From assembly GCA_041650175.1 (NCBI GenBank), contig JBAZLS010000004.1, forward strand, positions 1 to 62,516: a stretch of DNA of 62,516 nt, read 5' to 3'. The stretch comes from Minisyncoccus sp041650175. GTDB taxonomy: Bacteria; Patescibacteriota; Minisyncoccia; Minisyncoccales; Minisyncoccaceae. A model generated the notes under the pieces. The model searched no databases, was not told the DNA's origin, and saw nothing but the letters and a program-made list of their open reading frames with translations. Positions 42,356 to 49,872 of this stretch are shown piece after piece (the first letter of the stretch is position 1; the number at the start of each line of letters is the position of its first letter). The position numbers and the translations under genes were made by a program.

Positions 42356-43020
42356 CATTAAAACAAATTTGGTTTGGTATTTTTTTAGTAGTACTCTTAA
42401 TAGGTGGATACATTGGAGCTGATTTGTTGTTAGAAAATTTAAACAAAAAAGAAACAATAAATAATGTTGATCAAATCAAAAATGATGTGATCGATATTAA
42501 AAAAAGCATATCTCCATATGAATATAAAAATTCATTAAAAAAAATAGAAATCGTTTCAAATTTCAAAAACACCACAAAAAATGGACTACCAGTCACTGAT
42601 ATAAGGGAAAAAATAAAAATAAATGGGAGCTTAAAGCAGGGGTATGTTTATGTTAGGGCTTCAGTAGACAACGGAAAAAAACTAACAAAAAATGATGATA
42701 TATACTTAAAAATTGGAGGGCAATTAAATGGTGGACATAAAGAAATTGGCGGACACTTGATTGCTGAAAAAAGTCTTGAAGTCCCTTCTTCTGAAAAATA
42801 TACAGAGATACTCTTTAATTTGTCAGACGTTAAGTATAAAGAATCATATCTAGACAAAACAGATGAAGTTATTTCTGGAGATTGGCTTAATTTCTTAAAT
42901 AAAGGGAATATTGATTTTATACTAGCTTTTTCATCTACTGCACGAGAGGGAAATATTGAAGAAATTAGCTTTTATTATGAGTGTAACAACGCAGATTGCT
43001 CGGTTTCTTTAATTAAATAA
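42334..43020 (+). CDS. Membrane-anchored protein with extracytoplasmic domain
   Basis: A 228-residue protein: one transmembrane helix near residues 8-28, a short coiled coil, then a soluble domain (KIEIVSNFKNTTKNGLPVTD, GGQLNGGHKEIGGHL, YECNNADCSVSLIK) with two Cys at the end. Not recognised. An ATG at 42340 is an equally good start. Confidence 0.5.
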   Translation: MHMAEEITLKQIWFGIFLVVLLIGGYIGADLLLENLNKKETINNVDQIKNDVIDIKKSISPYEYKNSLKKIEIVSNFKNTTKNGLPVTDIREKIKINGSLKQGYVYVRASVDNGKKLTKNDDIYLKIGGQLNGGHKEIGGHLIAEKSLEVPSSEKYTEILFNLSDVKYKESYLDKTDEVISGDWLNFLNKGNIDFILAFSSTAREGNIEEISFYYECNNADCSVSLIK

Positions 43021-43029
43021 TTATATTCA

Positions 43030-43056
43030 TAAAAAAAAGAGGAAAAATCCTCTATT
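43030..43056 (-). terminator. Terminator between convergent genes
   Basis: On the reverse strand AGAGGAT..ATCCTCT is followed by TTTTTTTT; on the + strand the same stem is followed by ATTTTC. It serves the reverse-strand gene at 43059 and possibly both sides. Confidence 0.75.
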
Positions 43057-43058
43057 TT

Positions 43059-43337
43059 CTATAAATATTTCGATACCCAATCAATGTCGGCCTTATTTAA
43101 ATATCCCCACCATAAACTATTCGTAATATCAAAGACTAAAACATGGTCATTACCATCTAATTTTCCATTAATATAGAGTCTTTGAGTAAAAGTTTTTACA
43201 TCTTCATCGCTGGACACTAGCCATGTTGAATCAAGAATATGATTATATGTTCCAGTTTTTTTTAATTCTCCATAAAGTAAAGCATAGTTTTGACCTATTT
43301 TATTTAGATCATAACTTACTAAATATAAGTATTTCAT
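43059..43337 (-). CDS. SinR-family Cas2-fold protein
   Basis: A 92-residue protein from the ATG at 43337 (a GTG 24 bases upstream is possible). MKYLYLVSYDLNKIGQNY, YNHILDSTWLVSS and DHVLVFDITNSLWWGYL follow the pattern of 'SinR family' proteins, small ferredoxin-fold relatives of Cas2 and VapD-type endoribonucleases. It is in the reverse orientation near the integrase end of the prophage. It could be a lysogenically expressed RNA/DNA-binding factor. There are no cas genes around it. Confidence 0.65.
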   Translation of the reverse strand: MKYLYLVSYDLNKIGQNYALLYGELKKTGTYNHILDSTWLVSSDEDVKTFTQRLYINGKLDGNDHVLVFDITNSLWWGYLNKADIDWVSKYL

Positions 43338-43361
43338 TTTTTTATTAAAGAATTTATCCAC

Positions 43362-43690
43362 ATTTTAACTTGCAAAAATAAAATTAAAATGAGACAATAT
43401 TCATGCTTAGTAATTAAGAAAGGGTGCAACCTTTCTTTTTTCGTTATCATGATAACTTTATAAGTTTGGCAGTCGACCACTTATATTGCTATCATAGGGC
43501 AATTCTATACCCCCCTAAAATCGCTGTCAATTTTGACAAACTATTCATATATTTTCTTAATCTTTTAAAATAATAAATAAGCTTTTCTACTGGGTATGTC
43601 TTGCTTGTATTTTACTTTTTAATTGATTATGATTTAGTAAAATAGTAGTTTTTTAGTGAAAAAAATAAAAAGTCAATAATTAAAAAAGTA
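43362..43690. other. Lysogeny-control-type intergenic region
   Basis: No gene is seen over 329 bases. It contains a + strand terminator-like hairpin AAGAAAGG/CCTTTCTT plus T run (43418-43443), then a perfect palindrome GTTATCATGATAAC (43443-43456) that could be an operator, and AGTCGACC. It separates the reverse SinR-like gene from the integrase region. Confidence 0.5.
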
Positions 43691-43894
43691 ATGGAAAGGC
43701 AACTAAAGGTTGAGTATATTGTTTATGCTATCTTGCCGAAGGAGGGACTAAGTGATGAGTTTGGTGTATTTATGTCTTTTGAAACAGAAAAAGGGGCAAG
43801 AAATATTTATGAATATGAGAACATGAAAAAAAAGAAAATCTGTAAAATTAAAGTAACTATTTTAGAAGACTGCAAAGAGCCTAAGGCAGACTAA
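43691..43894 (+). CDS. Small uncharacterised protein
   Basis: A 67-residue protein (VEYIVYAILPKEGLSDEFGV), mixed alpha/beta, with two Cys. Not recognised. It lies just before the structured RNAs upstream of the integrase; a regulator role is only suggested by position. Confidence 0.45.
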   Translation: MERQLKVEYIVYAILPKEGLSDEFGVFMSFETEKGARNIYEYENMKKKKICKIKVTILEDCKEPKAD

Positions 43895-43919
43895 TACTCC
43901 AGAGGTAGAGATAAAATAT

Positions 43920-43948
43920 TTGACAAAAATGAGTAGGTAGTATATTTT
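43920..43948 (+). promoter_or_regulatory. Promoter upstream of structured RNA
   Basis: TTGACA at 43920-43925 with TATTTT at 43943-43948 (17-bp spacer) or TATATT at 43941 (15-bp). Confidence 0.6.
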
Positions 43949-43954
43949 CAAAGC

Positions 43955-44035
43955 AACAACTGAATAACCGTCATAGTAGTTGCCCTTTACGGGTCAACCT
44001 ATCAAGCGATAGGTTTGAGTCTAACAACTACAAAT
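43955..44035 (+). ncRNA. Structured RNA upstream of the integrase, element 1
   Basis: The closing helix GTAGTTG (43976-43982) with CAACTAC (44025-44031) encloses the perfect hairpin AACCTATC-AAGC-GATAGGTT (43996-44015) and CCC-TTTAC-GGG. The upstream CAACAACTG could compete with the closing helix. It follows its own promoter, with no coding potential. Confidence 0.55.
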
Positions 44036-44097
44036 GTCGATATGGAAAAATATCTCATGCTAGTTGAATTTGTTTTCTCTTTCAGTTTGTTTGTATT

Positions 44098-44196
44098 TAT
44101 AATATAATAAATTTGGACCCGTTGATTAGTCTTGGCGGGAGTTCGTCCGATTAGACTCGGCGAATTCTTTGCGAGCTTCCAGCGGGTCTTTTTGCT
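44098..44196 (+). ncRNA. Terminated leader RNA of the integrase, element 2
   Basis: TATAAT at 44098-44103 predicts a start near 44110. The RNA then folds into a junction: outer stem GACCCGTTG (44116-44124) with CAGCGGGTC (44180-44188), inner stems AGTCT/AGACT, CGGGA/TCCG and CTCGGC-n-GCGAG. It ends in TTTTT 9 bases before the integrase ATG. This is the same promoter-hairpin-terminator-gene layout as in front of the portal gene. Confidence 0.6.
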
Positions 44197-44204
44197 TTAA
44201 AAAA

Positions 44205-45158
44205 ATGAAAAAAGAAGTTTTAGATGATCAAATCAGCTCTTTGTCGCCAATTACAGAAAGGATTTCAAATGAGCAAGTTTTTAAGGATTTTTTGGATTGG
44301 TTATCTATTGCACACAAGCCAGCAACTGTTGATTCATACAAGTGGGCTTTAAATCCATTATTTAACTGGTTAGATGGAACCAATAAAAATATTCTTGGAT
44401 TTAATGACAAGGACTATGTTAGTTATTCGCTATATTTAAAAGAAGTTAAAAAAGTAAGGCAGGGAACCCTATTTCATTATTTGGGTTCACTTAGGGCCAC
44501 TTGGAGATTTCTTTTTAATAAGGGATATGTATTAAGAGATGAAAGTTTTATAGTTTTGCCAAAAGACTTAGACAAACAAAGTTATCCGCCAGTTACTGAA
44601 CAAGAATTTAAAAAAATGGTGAGTATTTTAGATGATTATTATCCAGAGCAGTTGAGGTGTAAGCTAGCTATTAGTCTTTTGTATGATACTGGTGTTAGAA
44701 TAGGTGAATTAATGTCACTTGATATGGGCGATGTAGATCTAACCAATTATAAAGGAGTAGTCAAAACTTATAAGAGAAATAATCATTTTAGGGAGATTTA
44801 TTGGCAGGACCATACAAATGCATTATTGCAACAATGGATATTGGTTCGAGAAAAGATAATTTTTAGGAGTGGAAATAGATCTAATGCATTATTTATTCCT
44901 TTGCTCGGCCCAGGAGGTAGAGCTTGTAAGTGTCAGATTCAAAAGATGATTGCCAAAACCCGAAAAAATGCAGGAATTGATAGGAAGATAACAGCTCATT
45001 CATTTAGGCACGGATTCGGAACTAGGGCTTTGCAGAGAAATGTTAATCCTAGATATGTCCAGACGATGCTTGGTCACGCAAAACTTGATACAACAATGAT
45101 CTATATGCAGACCCAGAATAAGGAGGTTGAAGCTATTTACAGAGAATCAATGAGGTAA
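44205..45158 (+). CDS. int: Tyrosine recombinase / phage integrase
   Basis: A 317-residue protein from the ATG at 44205 (upstream frame codons lie in the terminator hairpin). It has a SAM-like N-terminal core-binding domain (about 20-110), then the catalytic domain with R165 (TGVRIGELMSL), H265-x-x-R268 (HSFRHGFGT), H291 (LGHAKLDT) and the nucleophile Y300. All catalytic residues are present. It should integrate and excise the prophage, and it is the last phage gene. Confidence 0.93.
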   Translation: MKKEVLDDQISSLSPITERISNEQVFKDFLDWLSIAHKPATVDSYKWALNPLFNWLDGTNKNILGFNDKDYVSYSLYLKEVKKVRQGTLFHYLGSLRATWRFLFNKGYVLRDESFIVLPKDLDKQSYPPVTEQEFKKMVSILDDYYPEQLRCKLAISLLYDTGVRIGELMSLDMGDVDLTNYKGVVKTYKRNNHFREIYWQDHTNALLQQWILVREKIIFRSGNRSNALFIPLLGPGGRACKCQIQKMIAKTRKNAGIDRKITAHSFRHGFGTRALQRNVNPRYVQTMLGHAKLDTTMIYMQTQNKEVEAIYRESMR

Positions 45159-45227
45159 ATTTTAGCAACAAAATAAATTTAGAATACCTTGAGTATCAAT
45201 TTGTTGTAGTTGCGCAATCAATATTTG

Positions 45228-45256
45228 TTTGGTGCTCCAATTGAGGAGTGTTTTTG
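45228..45256 (+). terminator. Possible terminator after the integrase
   Basis: GTGCTCC-AATTGA-GGAGTGTTTTTG: a short stem with a T run. Upstream, CAACAAA..TTTGTTG makes another inverted repeat (45166-45207), which may be part of the attachment region. Confidence 0.5.
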
Positions 45257-45336
45257 TTTATTGCATTTTTTAAGAATGAGGATAAAATGTAAATATAATA
45301 TGACAAAACAGTATTATCGATAATTACTTATTGGAT

Positions 45337-46929
45337 ATGAAAAAAGAAATTAATCTAACGATGCAAGACTTTATTAATGGTATCAAAAAATTAGGCACAA
45401 CTGAATGGGTCACTATTTTTGATTTTCCAGATTCTCGAAGAACCACAGGAACATACTTTTGTGCACTAATACATAATGATAAAGTAGGCGACATATTAGA
45501 AAATTATGCTTGGGACTTGCGAATTTGGGCAAATCGTCCAGGATTTATGACATATTCTAAAGATGGAAAAACGATAACAGAATATTATCGTTTTTCCGAA
45601 CAAGGAATAGAGCCTTTAGTGTATTGGAGATCATTTAATGGGAAGAAGGAGGCTTACCTTGAGGTTTCGGAAGAGTTTAGATTATACTTTAATCTTTTTG
45701 AGGTAGCGGAAAATAACAACAAAACATTTATTTATACTAATGACGATGGGGATGAGGATGAAGTAATTAAAATTAGTAAAAATAAGGTAGAAGTAAGGTT
45801 AAAATACATCAAAGAGTATTTATCAGCTAGACAGATGCATTTAGCGATTTATTATGAAGTACTTAGATTGTCAGATAAAACTTTAAAAGATTTAAAATTA
45901 CAGGAAGTTGATGAAATCAAGAAAGGAGATGATTATATTTATTCTTTGATCGTTCGTAATTTTAATATTGATGATAAAAAATCACAAGGATTATTATTAG
46001 GTAAGAAATTAATTGCGGGATTAAAAGATTTTAAGCCAGATAATTGGGACGATAGGACTGATGAGAAGTTTGAGGATTTTATAATTGGGGTAGACGAGAA
46101 TGGAAAAGAAGTTGTTCATAGCTGCAATACTGATTATAAGGAGAGTCCGGGATTCTTAACCCCAGTTTTTTTTAGAAGAGAGGTATTGAAAAAATATTAT
46201 GACAGTCCAGATAAATATTCTGTTGAGGACGGTCATGTTAAGTTTGATGGTTTTTGGGGGGTGAGAGTGTTGAATAATCACACAGACCATGTGGTCGTTT
46301 GGCTAGGAGATTTGAAGAGCTTACCTTATAAAGAGCAGACTCATTGGAGAGCTTTTAATACCACCCCAAGTTCAAAGAAAATAAGCCGAACAGATTTTAC
46401 AAGAAATATTGAGGGCAATTTCGCAGATCCAGAACATCCAGAACTTTATTTCAAGTACAAGTTTAAACTTTTTCAGGACGCATGGAATGAGCAATTTGGG
46501 TGGTATTTATTTGAACCATTGTCTACGGAAGATAATCATCACATGAAATCCCTTCATGTCCCTACAACTAAAGAGCAGAAGGAATTTGATGACCAAGTGG
46601 CATCAATAACAAAGATTATGATAGATTCTTTAAATGAAAAAGAACTCGAAAAAGGTTTTGAAAATAAAAAAATTATCGGTGGAATAGCTAAACTCGAAGC
46701 TTTTTTAAATGCCAATAACTTTCATTCACCTAAAACGATAGAATTCTTTCGAAATTTACAATCATTACGATCATCAGGCGTTGCTCATCGAAAAGGAATT
46801 AAATATAATAAAATGAAAAAAATCTTTAATATTGATAATAGAGATTTTTCATTAGTTTTTGAAGACATTCTAGTGAAATGTATTTATGTATTTAACACAC
46901 TAGAGAATTATTTCATAAAACAAAATTGA
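45337..46929 (+). CDS. Large uncharacterised protein with C-terminal HEPN-like motif
   Basis: A 530-residue soluble protein from the ATG at 45337 (a TTG two codons upstream is possible). Residues 1-400 are an unrecognised alpha/beta region (FWGVRVLNNHTDHVVVWLGD, THWRAFNTTP). The last about 120 residues are helical and contain LRSSGVAHR, i.e. R478-x5-H484, matching the R-x4-6-H motif of HEPN RNases. Position beside the integrase and a HEPN end are common among anti-phage effectors. Its own promoter (TTGCAT-17-TAAAAT) is plausible. Function is an inference. Confidence 0.55.
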   Translation: MKKEINLTMQDFINGIKKLGTTEWVTIFDFPDSRRTTGTYFCALIHNDKVGDILENYAWDLRIWANRPGFMTYSKDGKTITEYYRFSEQGIEPLVYWRSFNGKKEAYLEVSEEFRLYFNLFEVAENNNKTFIYTNDDGDEDEVIKISKNKVEVRLKYIKEYLSARQMHLAIYYEVLRLSDKTLKDLKLQEVDEIKKGDDYIYSLIVRNFNIDDKKSQGLLLGKKLIAGLKDFKPDNWDDRTDEKFEDFIIGVDENGKEVVHSCNTDYKESPGFLTPVFFRREVLKKYYDSPDKYSVEDGHVKFDGFWGVRVLNNHTDHVVVWLGDLKSLPYKEQTHWRAFNTTPSSKKISRTDFTRNIEGNFADPEHPELYFKYKFKLFQDAWNEQFGWYLFEPLSTEDNHHMKSLHVPTTKEQKEFDDQVASITKIMIDSLNEKELEKGFENKKIIGGIAKLEAFLNANNFHSPKTIEFFRNLQSLRSSGVAHRKGIKYNKMKKIFNIDNRDFSLVFEDILVKCIYVFNTLENYFIKQN

Positions 46930-46985
46930 TAATTAAAAGTTTTAGATATCTTACTTAAAAGAACATTTTTCTCCACATTTCAGCC

Positions 46986-47013
46986 TTGACAATTAACACC
47001 ATAAGAGTAAAAT
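46986..47013 (+). promoter_or_regulatory. Promoter of small RNA (TTGACA-16-TAAAAT)
   Basis: TTGACA 46986-46991 and TAAAAT 47008-47013. The start is expected near 47020. Confidence 0.7.
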
Positions 47014-47019
47014 GTAAGT

Positions 47020-47149
47020 AAAGAAGATTGATAAATTGCAGTTATTCCTATATATAAGTGTGATCATAAACGAGCTCGAAGACCCCCACAATGGAGTAAA
47101 CGTTAATCCTATATCACACAGACACACCCATTCGGGTGTGTGTTTTTTT
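47020..47149 (+). ncRNA. Promoter-to-terminator small RNA of about 130 nt
   Basis: GTGTGAT (near 47057) pairs with ATCACAC (near 47113), closing a multi-branch loop with AACG/CGTT. It ends in the terminator CACACCC-ATTC-GGGTGTG plus seven T (47123-47149). The open frames across it show no ribosome binding site. It does not resemble a known RNA that I can name. Confidence 0.6.
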
Positions 47150-47162
47150 ATTGTTAACTCCT

Positions 47163-47290
47163 GTCATTGCGAAGAGCGTAGCGACGAAACAATCTATTTT
47201 CTTTTGTCATTCCCGACCTGATCGGGAATCTAATAAGATGTTCCTATTCCTCTCGTCATTGCGAGTCCGTAATCGGGCGAAGCAATCTAT
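47163..47290. repeat. REP-like GTCATTGCGA elements
   Basis: Two units (GTCATTGCGAAGAGCGTAGC..GAAACAATCTA and GTCATTGCGAGTCCG..GCGAAGCAATCTA) separated by GTCATTCCCGACCTGATCGGGAAT. Same family as at 1213, 4102 and 56698. Confidence 0.75.
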
Positions 47291-47389
47291 TCCATTAAAA
47301 TCGAGGCTAAGTCTCGTAGAAATATAGTAAGGAAAGAAATATCTTTACAGATTAATCAAAAATGATAAGATAAGTTTGAAGGGAAGCAT

Positions 47390-47461
47390 GGGCCCATAGT
47401 ATATCGGATATTACAGATTCTTAAGACGTTTCAAAGACGAGTTCAACTCTCGTTGGGTCCA
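47390..47461 (+). tRNA. tRNA-like RNA with Ala-type acceptor and Leu-type anticodon
   Basis: 72 nt. The acceptor GGGCCCA/TGGGTCC is identical to that of tRNA-Ala at 553, including G3-U70. The T-arm ACGAG-TTCAACT-CTCGT is perfect. The D-stem has one mismatch and the anticodon stem is weak (AGATT/CGTTT), with loop CTTAAGA giving anticodon TAA, or AAG in a shifted fold. It lacks the long variable arm of tRNA-Leu. It may be a decaying tRNA, or a tRNA mimic. A possible promoter (TTTACA-16-TAAGAT) lies upstream. Confidence 0.55.
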
Positions 47462-47474
47462 CCTTTCTTAAAGC

Positions 47475-47502
47475 TTGACAAATATTATTGAAAAGGTATA
47501 AT
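47475..47502 (+). promoter_or_regulatory. Promoter of antisense RNA (TTGACA-16-TATAAT)
   Basis: TTGACA 47475-47480 and TATAAT 47497-47502, both consensus, 14 bases after the tRNA-like gene. Confidence 0.8.
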
Positions 47503-47508
47503 TAAAGC

Positions 47509-47590
47509 ACGTCTTAAGAAGAATAATATCCGGTAGAGTTTAACTCTAGTAGATAATTATCGCCAGACACCCCTCAAGGGGTGTTTTGGT
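47509..47590 (+). ncRNA. Small RNA antisense to the tRNA-like RNA
   Basis: The predicted RNA starts with CGTCTTAAGAA (47510-47520) and continues to TAATATCCG (47524-47532). Reverse-complemented, these match CGGATATTA and TTCTTAAGACG of the tRNA-like RNA (47405-47428), i.e. its D-loop and anticodon arm, 20 of about 24 positions. A T-arm-like TAGAG-TTTAACT-CTA follows. It ends in the terminator ACACCCC-TCAA-GGGGTGT plus TTTGGTTT. Confidence 0.65.
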
Positions 47591-47594
47591 TTAT

Positions 47595-48284
47595 TTACAT
47601 GCAAGGGAAGGATTTTAGTAGTAAAATAAATTTATTAATTAAATAATCAATATCGCTATTTCGATTCCATTCCTCTAGCATTCTTTTATACAATTCTTGA
47701 TGTTTTGGATACGGGCTAGTCTTTATAGAAAAAATATCTACCCATTGGGGTTGATTTTGAATTATTACATTAATAACCTCAGAAAAATCCCATATTTTTT
47801 GATTTAAATTTTGATGATATAATATTTCATATTGACTATTAATATAATTATAAAATAAAAAATGCAAATACTCATGAGTTATTACAAAAATGGCCTCATC
47901 AGCTCCATTTTTGTATGGAAAAGTAATTAAGCGCCTTTCAAAAAATCTTCCATAAATTGGCCAAATAGAAGGAGTCGCAACGATCTCATTTTTTATAATA
48001 ACCTTATTTTTAAATATTTTGGCGGATTCCTTAAAAAAGAAATCCTGCTTATTTTCCCATTTCTCTTGAATTTCTTTTGTTGTTGATTCTATATTTATAA
48101 GTTCTTTTTCATAAACGTTATCAACAAATCTAATTATTTCATCTTTACTAGAAGTATTTTTATCTTTTAATTTAATAAAGTCATATAAGCTTGTAGTATT
48201 TTCGGCTGCCCCTTGATTTAAGAATTCAAAGAAAACGAAAATCTCGTTTTGTTTAGATATTTTAAATGTTATAAAATTATTCAT
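47595..48284 (-). CDS. Putative zinc metallopeptidase
   Basis: A 229-residue protein. H137-E-x-x-H141 (VITHEYLHFLFY) with E169 (WDFSEVIN) 28 residues later fits a gluzincin-type zinc site. The rest is helical and Lys/Glu-rich without signal peptide or membrane segment. Not assigned to a known family. It is convergent with the small RNA terminator, which lies between them. Confidence 0.6.
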   Translation of the reverse strand: MNNFITFKISKQNEIFVFFEFLNQGAAENTTSLYDFIKLKDKNTSSKDEIIRFVDNVYEKELINIESTTKEIQEKWENKQDFFFKESAKIFKNKVIIKNEIVATPSIWPIYGRFFERRLITFPYKNGADEAIFVITHEYLHFLFYNYINSQYEILYHQNLNQKIWDFSEVINVIIQNQPQWVDIFSIKTSPYPKHQELYKRMLEEWNRNSDIDYLINKFILLLKSFPCM

Positions 48285-48496
48285 TTTTTATAAAAAAATA
48301 GAGTGGATTTTGTCCTCTCATTATCTAAGAATTGAACCCGTTACATGACAAGCACAACCACAATTGCAATAACAGAACATATTATTATCAAATAATTAAT
48401 AACATAAATATTTTAGATGAGCAAGGTTTTTATCTATTGACAAGATCACTATCTATTCTTAGTATAATAATGCCATTACTTGGCAGAGGATTAAAA
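48285..48496. other. Intergenic region before the membrane protein at 48497
   Basis: An open frame starts at 48332, but its first 55 codons show no ribosome binding site. I see nothing else firm here. Confidence 0.3.
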
Positions 48497-49390
48497 ATGA
48501 AGATCAAGGTAAAAGGATTTATTGATGTCTTGGAACTTGCTGGATTTTTCGGATTATCACTACTCGCATTTATCCTTTTCGCGATTTCGCTCGTTAAGGG
48601 TTATCTTGTCGAGGGTTTTGTCGGGTTAGTAATTTATTTTGCAATAATGCTCGTTTACAATCGAATAAACAAGGGAAATATATTTAATGTTAATAATGGA
48701 CGTAATACAAAATACAGACTTCGCATATTAAATTCAAAAAGATTATTTTCATATACAATATCAATTTGGGGAACAGCAATAATGCTTTTCACAATGTCGC
48801 AATTAGGGGTTACTATTTTTCCAATAAAATTATTTTTTATAACAACAATATCATTGTTTATATTATTTTTCGGAGAAAATATTATTATCCATAACGAATT
48901 TACTGAAAATAAAATACTAATATTTTTCAGTATCCTGTTTGTTTTATGTTTTAGCGAAAATCAAGCTATAAAAATTTCTATGTTACCAATCGCTGTCTTG
49001 ATAGCATTATTTACGAATAATATAGTTAATAAAGCTTTTGAACACAAAATCTATTCATATAATGAGTTAATATTGGCAATAATAAATAAATCTCAAAATA
49101 GAAACGTAACAGCAATAATTACAATAGCAATAATTTTCACATATTGTTTTCTGTCGAATATAATTACTGATTATTGGAAATTACTACTTGGAACTATCGT
49201 GATGGCAATAATAGCATTTTTTATTCACGAGCAAATCTTTGGAGAAAGCGAAAAATACTTATCCCCAGATGAATATTTCTATAGAAGAAGTTGTTATTTA
49301 GCAAAAAAAGTCATCAGAGCGCCAAAATATGAAAATGGCGATTGGATAGATCGTTTGGGGGTCAGACGGCCTATTGAAATGAAAAAATAA
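48497..49390 (+). CDS. Polytopic membrane protein (unknown)
   Basis: A 297-residue protein from the ATG at 48497, chosen because AGAGGA lies 7 bases before it. About seven hydrophobic helices, then a cytoplasmic C-terminal tail (SPDEYFYRRSCYLAKKVIRA, WIDRLGVRRPIEMKK). Not recognised. A poor hairpin with T run follows (GAGCAAT/AGCTCTTTTTT). Confidence 0.5.
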   Translation: MKIKVKGFIDVLELAGFFGLSLLAFILFAISLVKGYLVEGFVGLVIYFAIMLVYNRINKGNIFNVNNGRNTKYRLRILNSKRLFSYTISIWGTAIMLFTMSQLGVTIFPIKLFFITTISLFILFFGENIIIHNEFTENKILIFFSILFVLCFSENQAIKISMLPIAVLIALFTNNIVNKAFEHKIYSYNELILAIINKSQNRNVTAIITIAIIFTYCFLSNIITDYWKLLLGTIVMAIIAFFIHEQIFGESEKYLSPDEYFYRRSCYLAKKVIRAPKYENGDWIDRLGVRRPIEMKK

Positions 49391-49476
49391 AAAATATAAG
49401 AGCAATAGCTCTTTTTTATTTTTACCCTTTTGAAATTATAACTTTTTATGATACAATAATCTTGCTGAGGCGAAAA

Positions 49477-49788
49477 ATGTTTAGAACATTAAAAATGATT
49501 GTAGATATTACTACTCAAGGAAAAGAAATTGTAGAATTTGCATCGCTTTCATTGACGCAACATAGTAATGTAGAAATTCTTTGCAGAAAAAATTATTGTG
49601 TTATTATGGAATCTGTAAAATGGAATAATTCAAAGTTAGAAACAATTTCGGTCATTTGGCCAACGCCTTCAGGGAGGAAGATGGTTAAAATGATATATCC
49701 CTGCTACCGTGACTTGTTTATTAAAGGATTAATATTTATGATTGCAATACTTTTATTAATCACAGCATTTCTTATTTTAGGTAGCTAA
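49477..49788 (+). CDS. Small protein with C-terminal membrane anchor
   Basis: A 103-residue protein from the ATG at 49477 (preceded by GAGG; a TTG at 49462 is possible). A soluble N-terminal part with Cys (ILCRKNYCVIM) is followed by a single transmembrane helix at the end (LIFMIAILLLITAFLIL). Not recognised. Confidence 0.5.
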   Translation: MFRTLKMIVDITTQGKEIVEFASLSLTQHSNVEILCRKNYCVIMESVKWNNSKLETISVIWPTPSGRKMVKMIYPCYRDLFIKGLIFMIAILLLITAFLILGS

Positions 49789-49872
49789 TAGAAGATCTTC
49801 TATTTTTATAACACCAAAAAGGTGTTTTTTATTCAACTGAAAAAGGTTCAATCTATTATTTAACAGATAGTT

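Larger units (their letters stand above)
16799..45256. mobile_element. HK97-type siphophage prophage
   Basis: A continuous module of early recombination/replication genes, terminase, portal, protease, capsid, connectors, tail genes, lysis genes and a tyrosine integrase, almost all on the + strand with ATGA overlaps. The limits are approximate: left between the rpsI terminator and the first small gene, right just after the integrase. I found no convincing att direct repeat. All main modules appear intact. No cI/Cro-type repressor is recognised. Confidence 0.85.

Noticed and set aside
43388..43462. 24-codon frame (ATG AGA CAA ...)
   Set aside because: Its second half is a terminator hairpin and a palindrome; no ribosome binding site.
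16999..45256. att core direct repeat at the prophage ends
   Set aside because: I compared the sequences after rpsI with those after int and near the tRNA-like gene by eye and saw no convincing identical core.
47036..47327. Two 61-63-codon frames
   Set aside because: They run through a small RNA terminator and REP-like repeats; translated repeats only.
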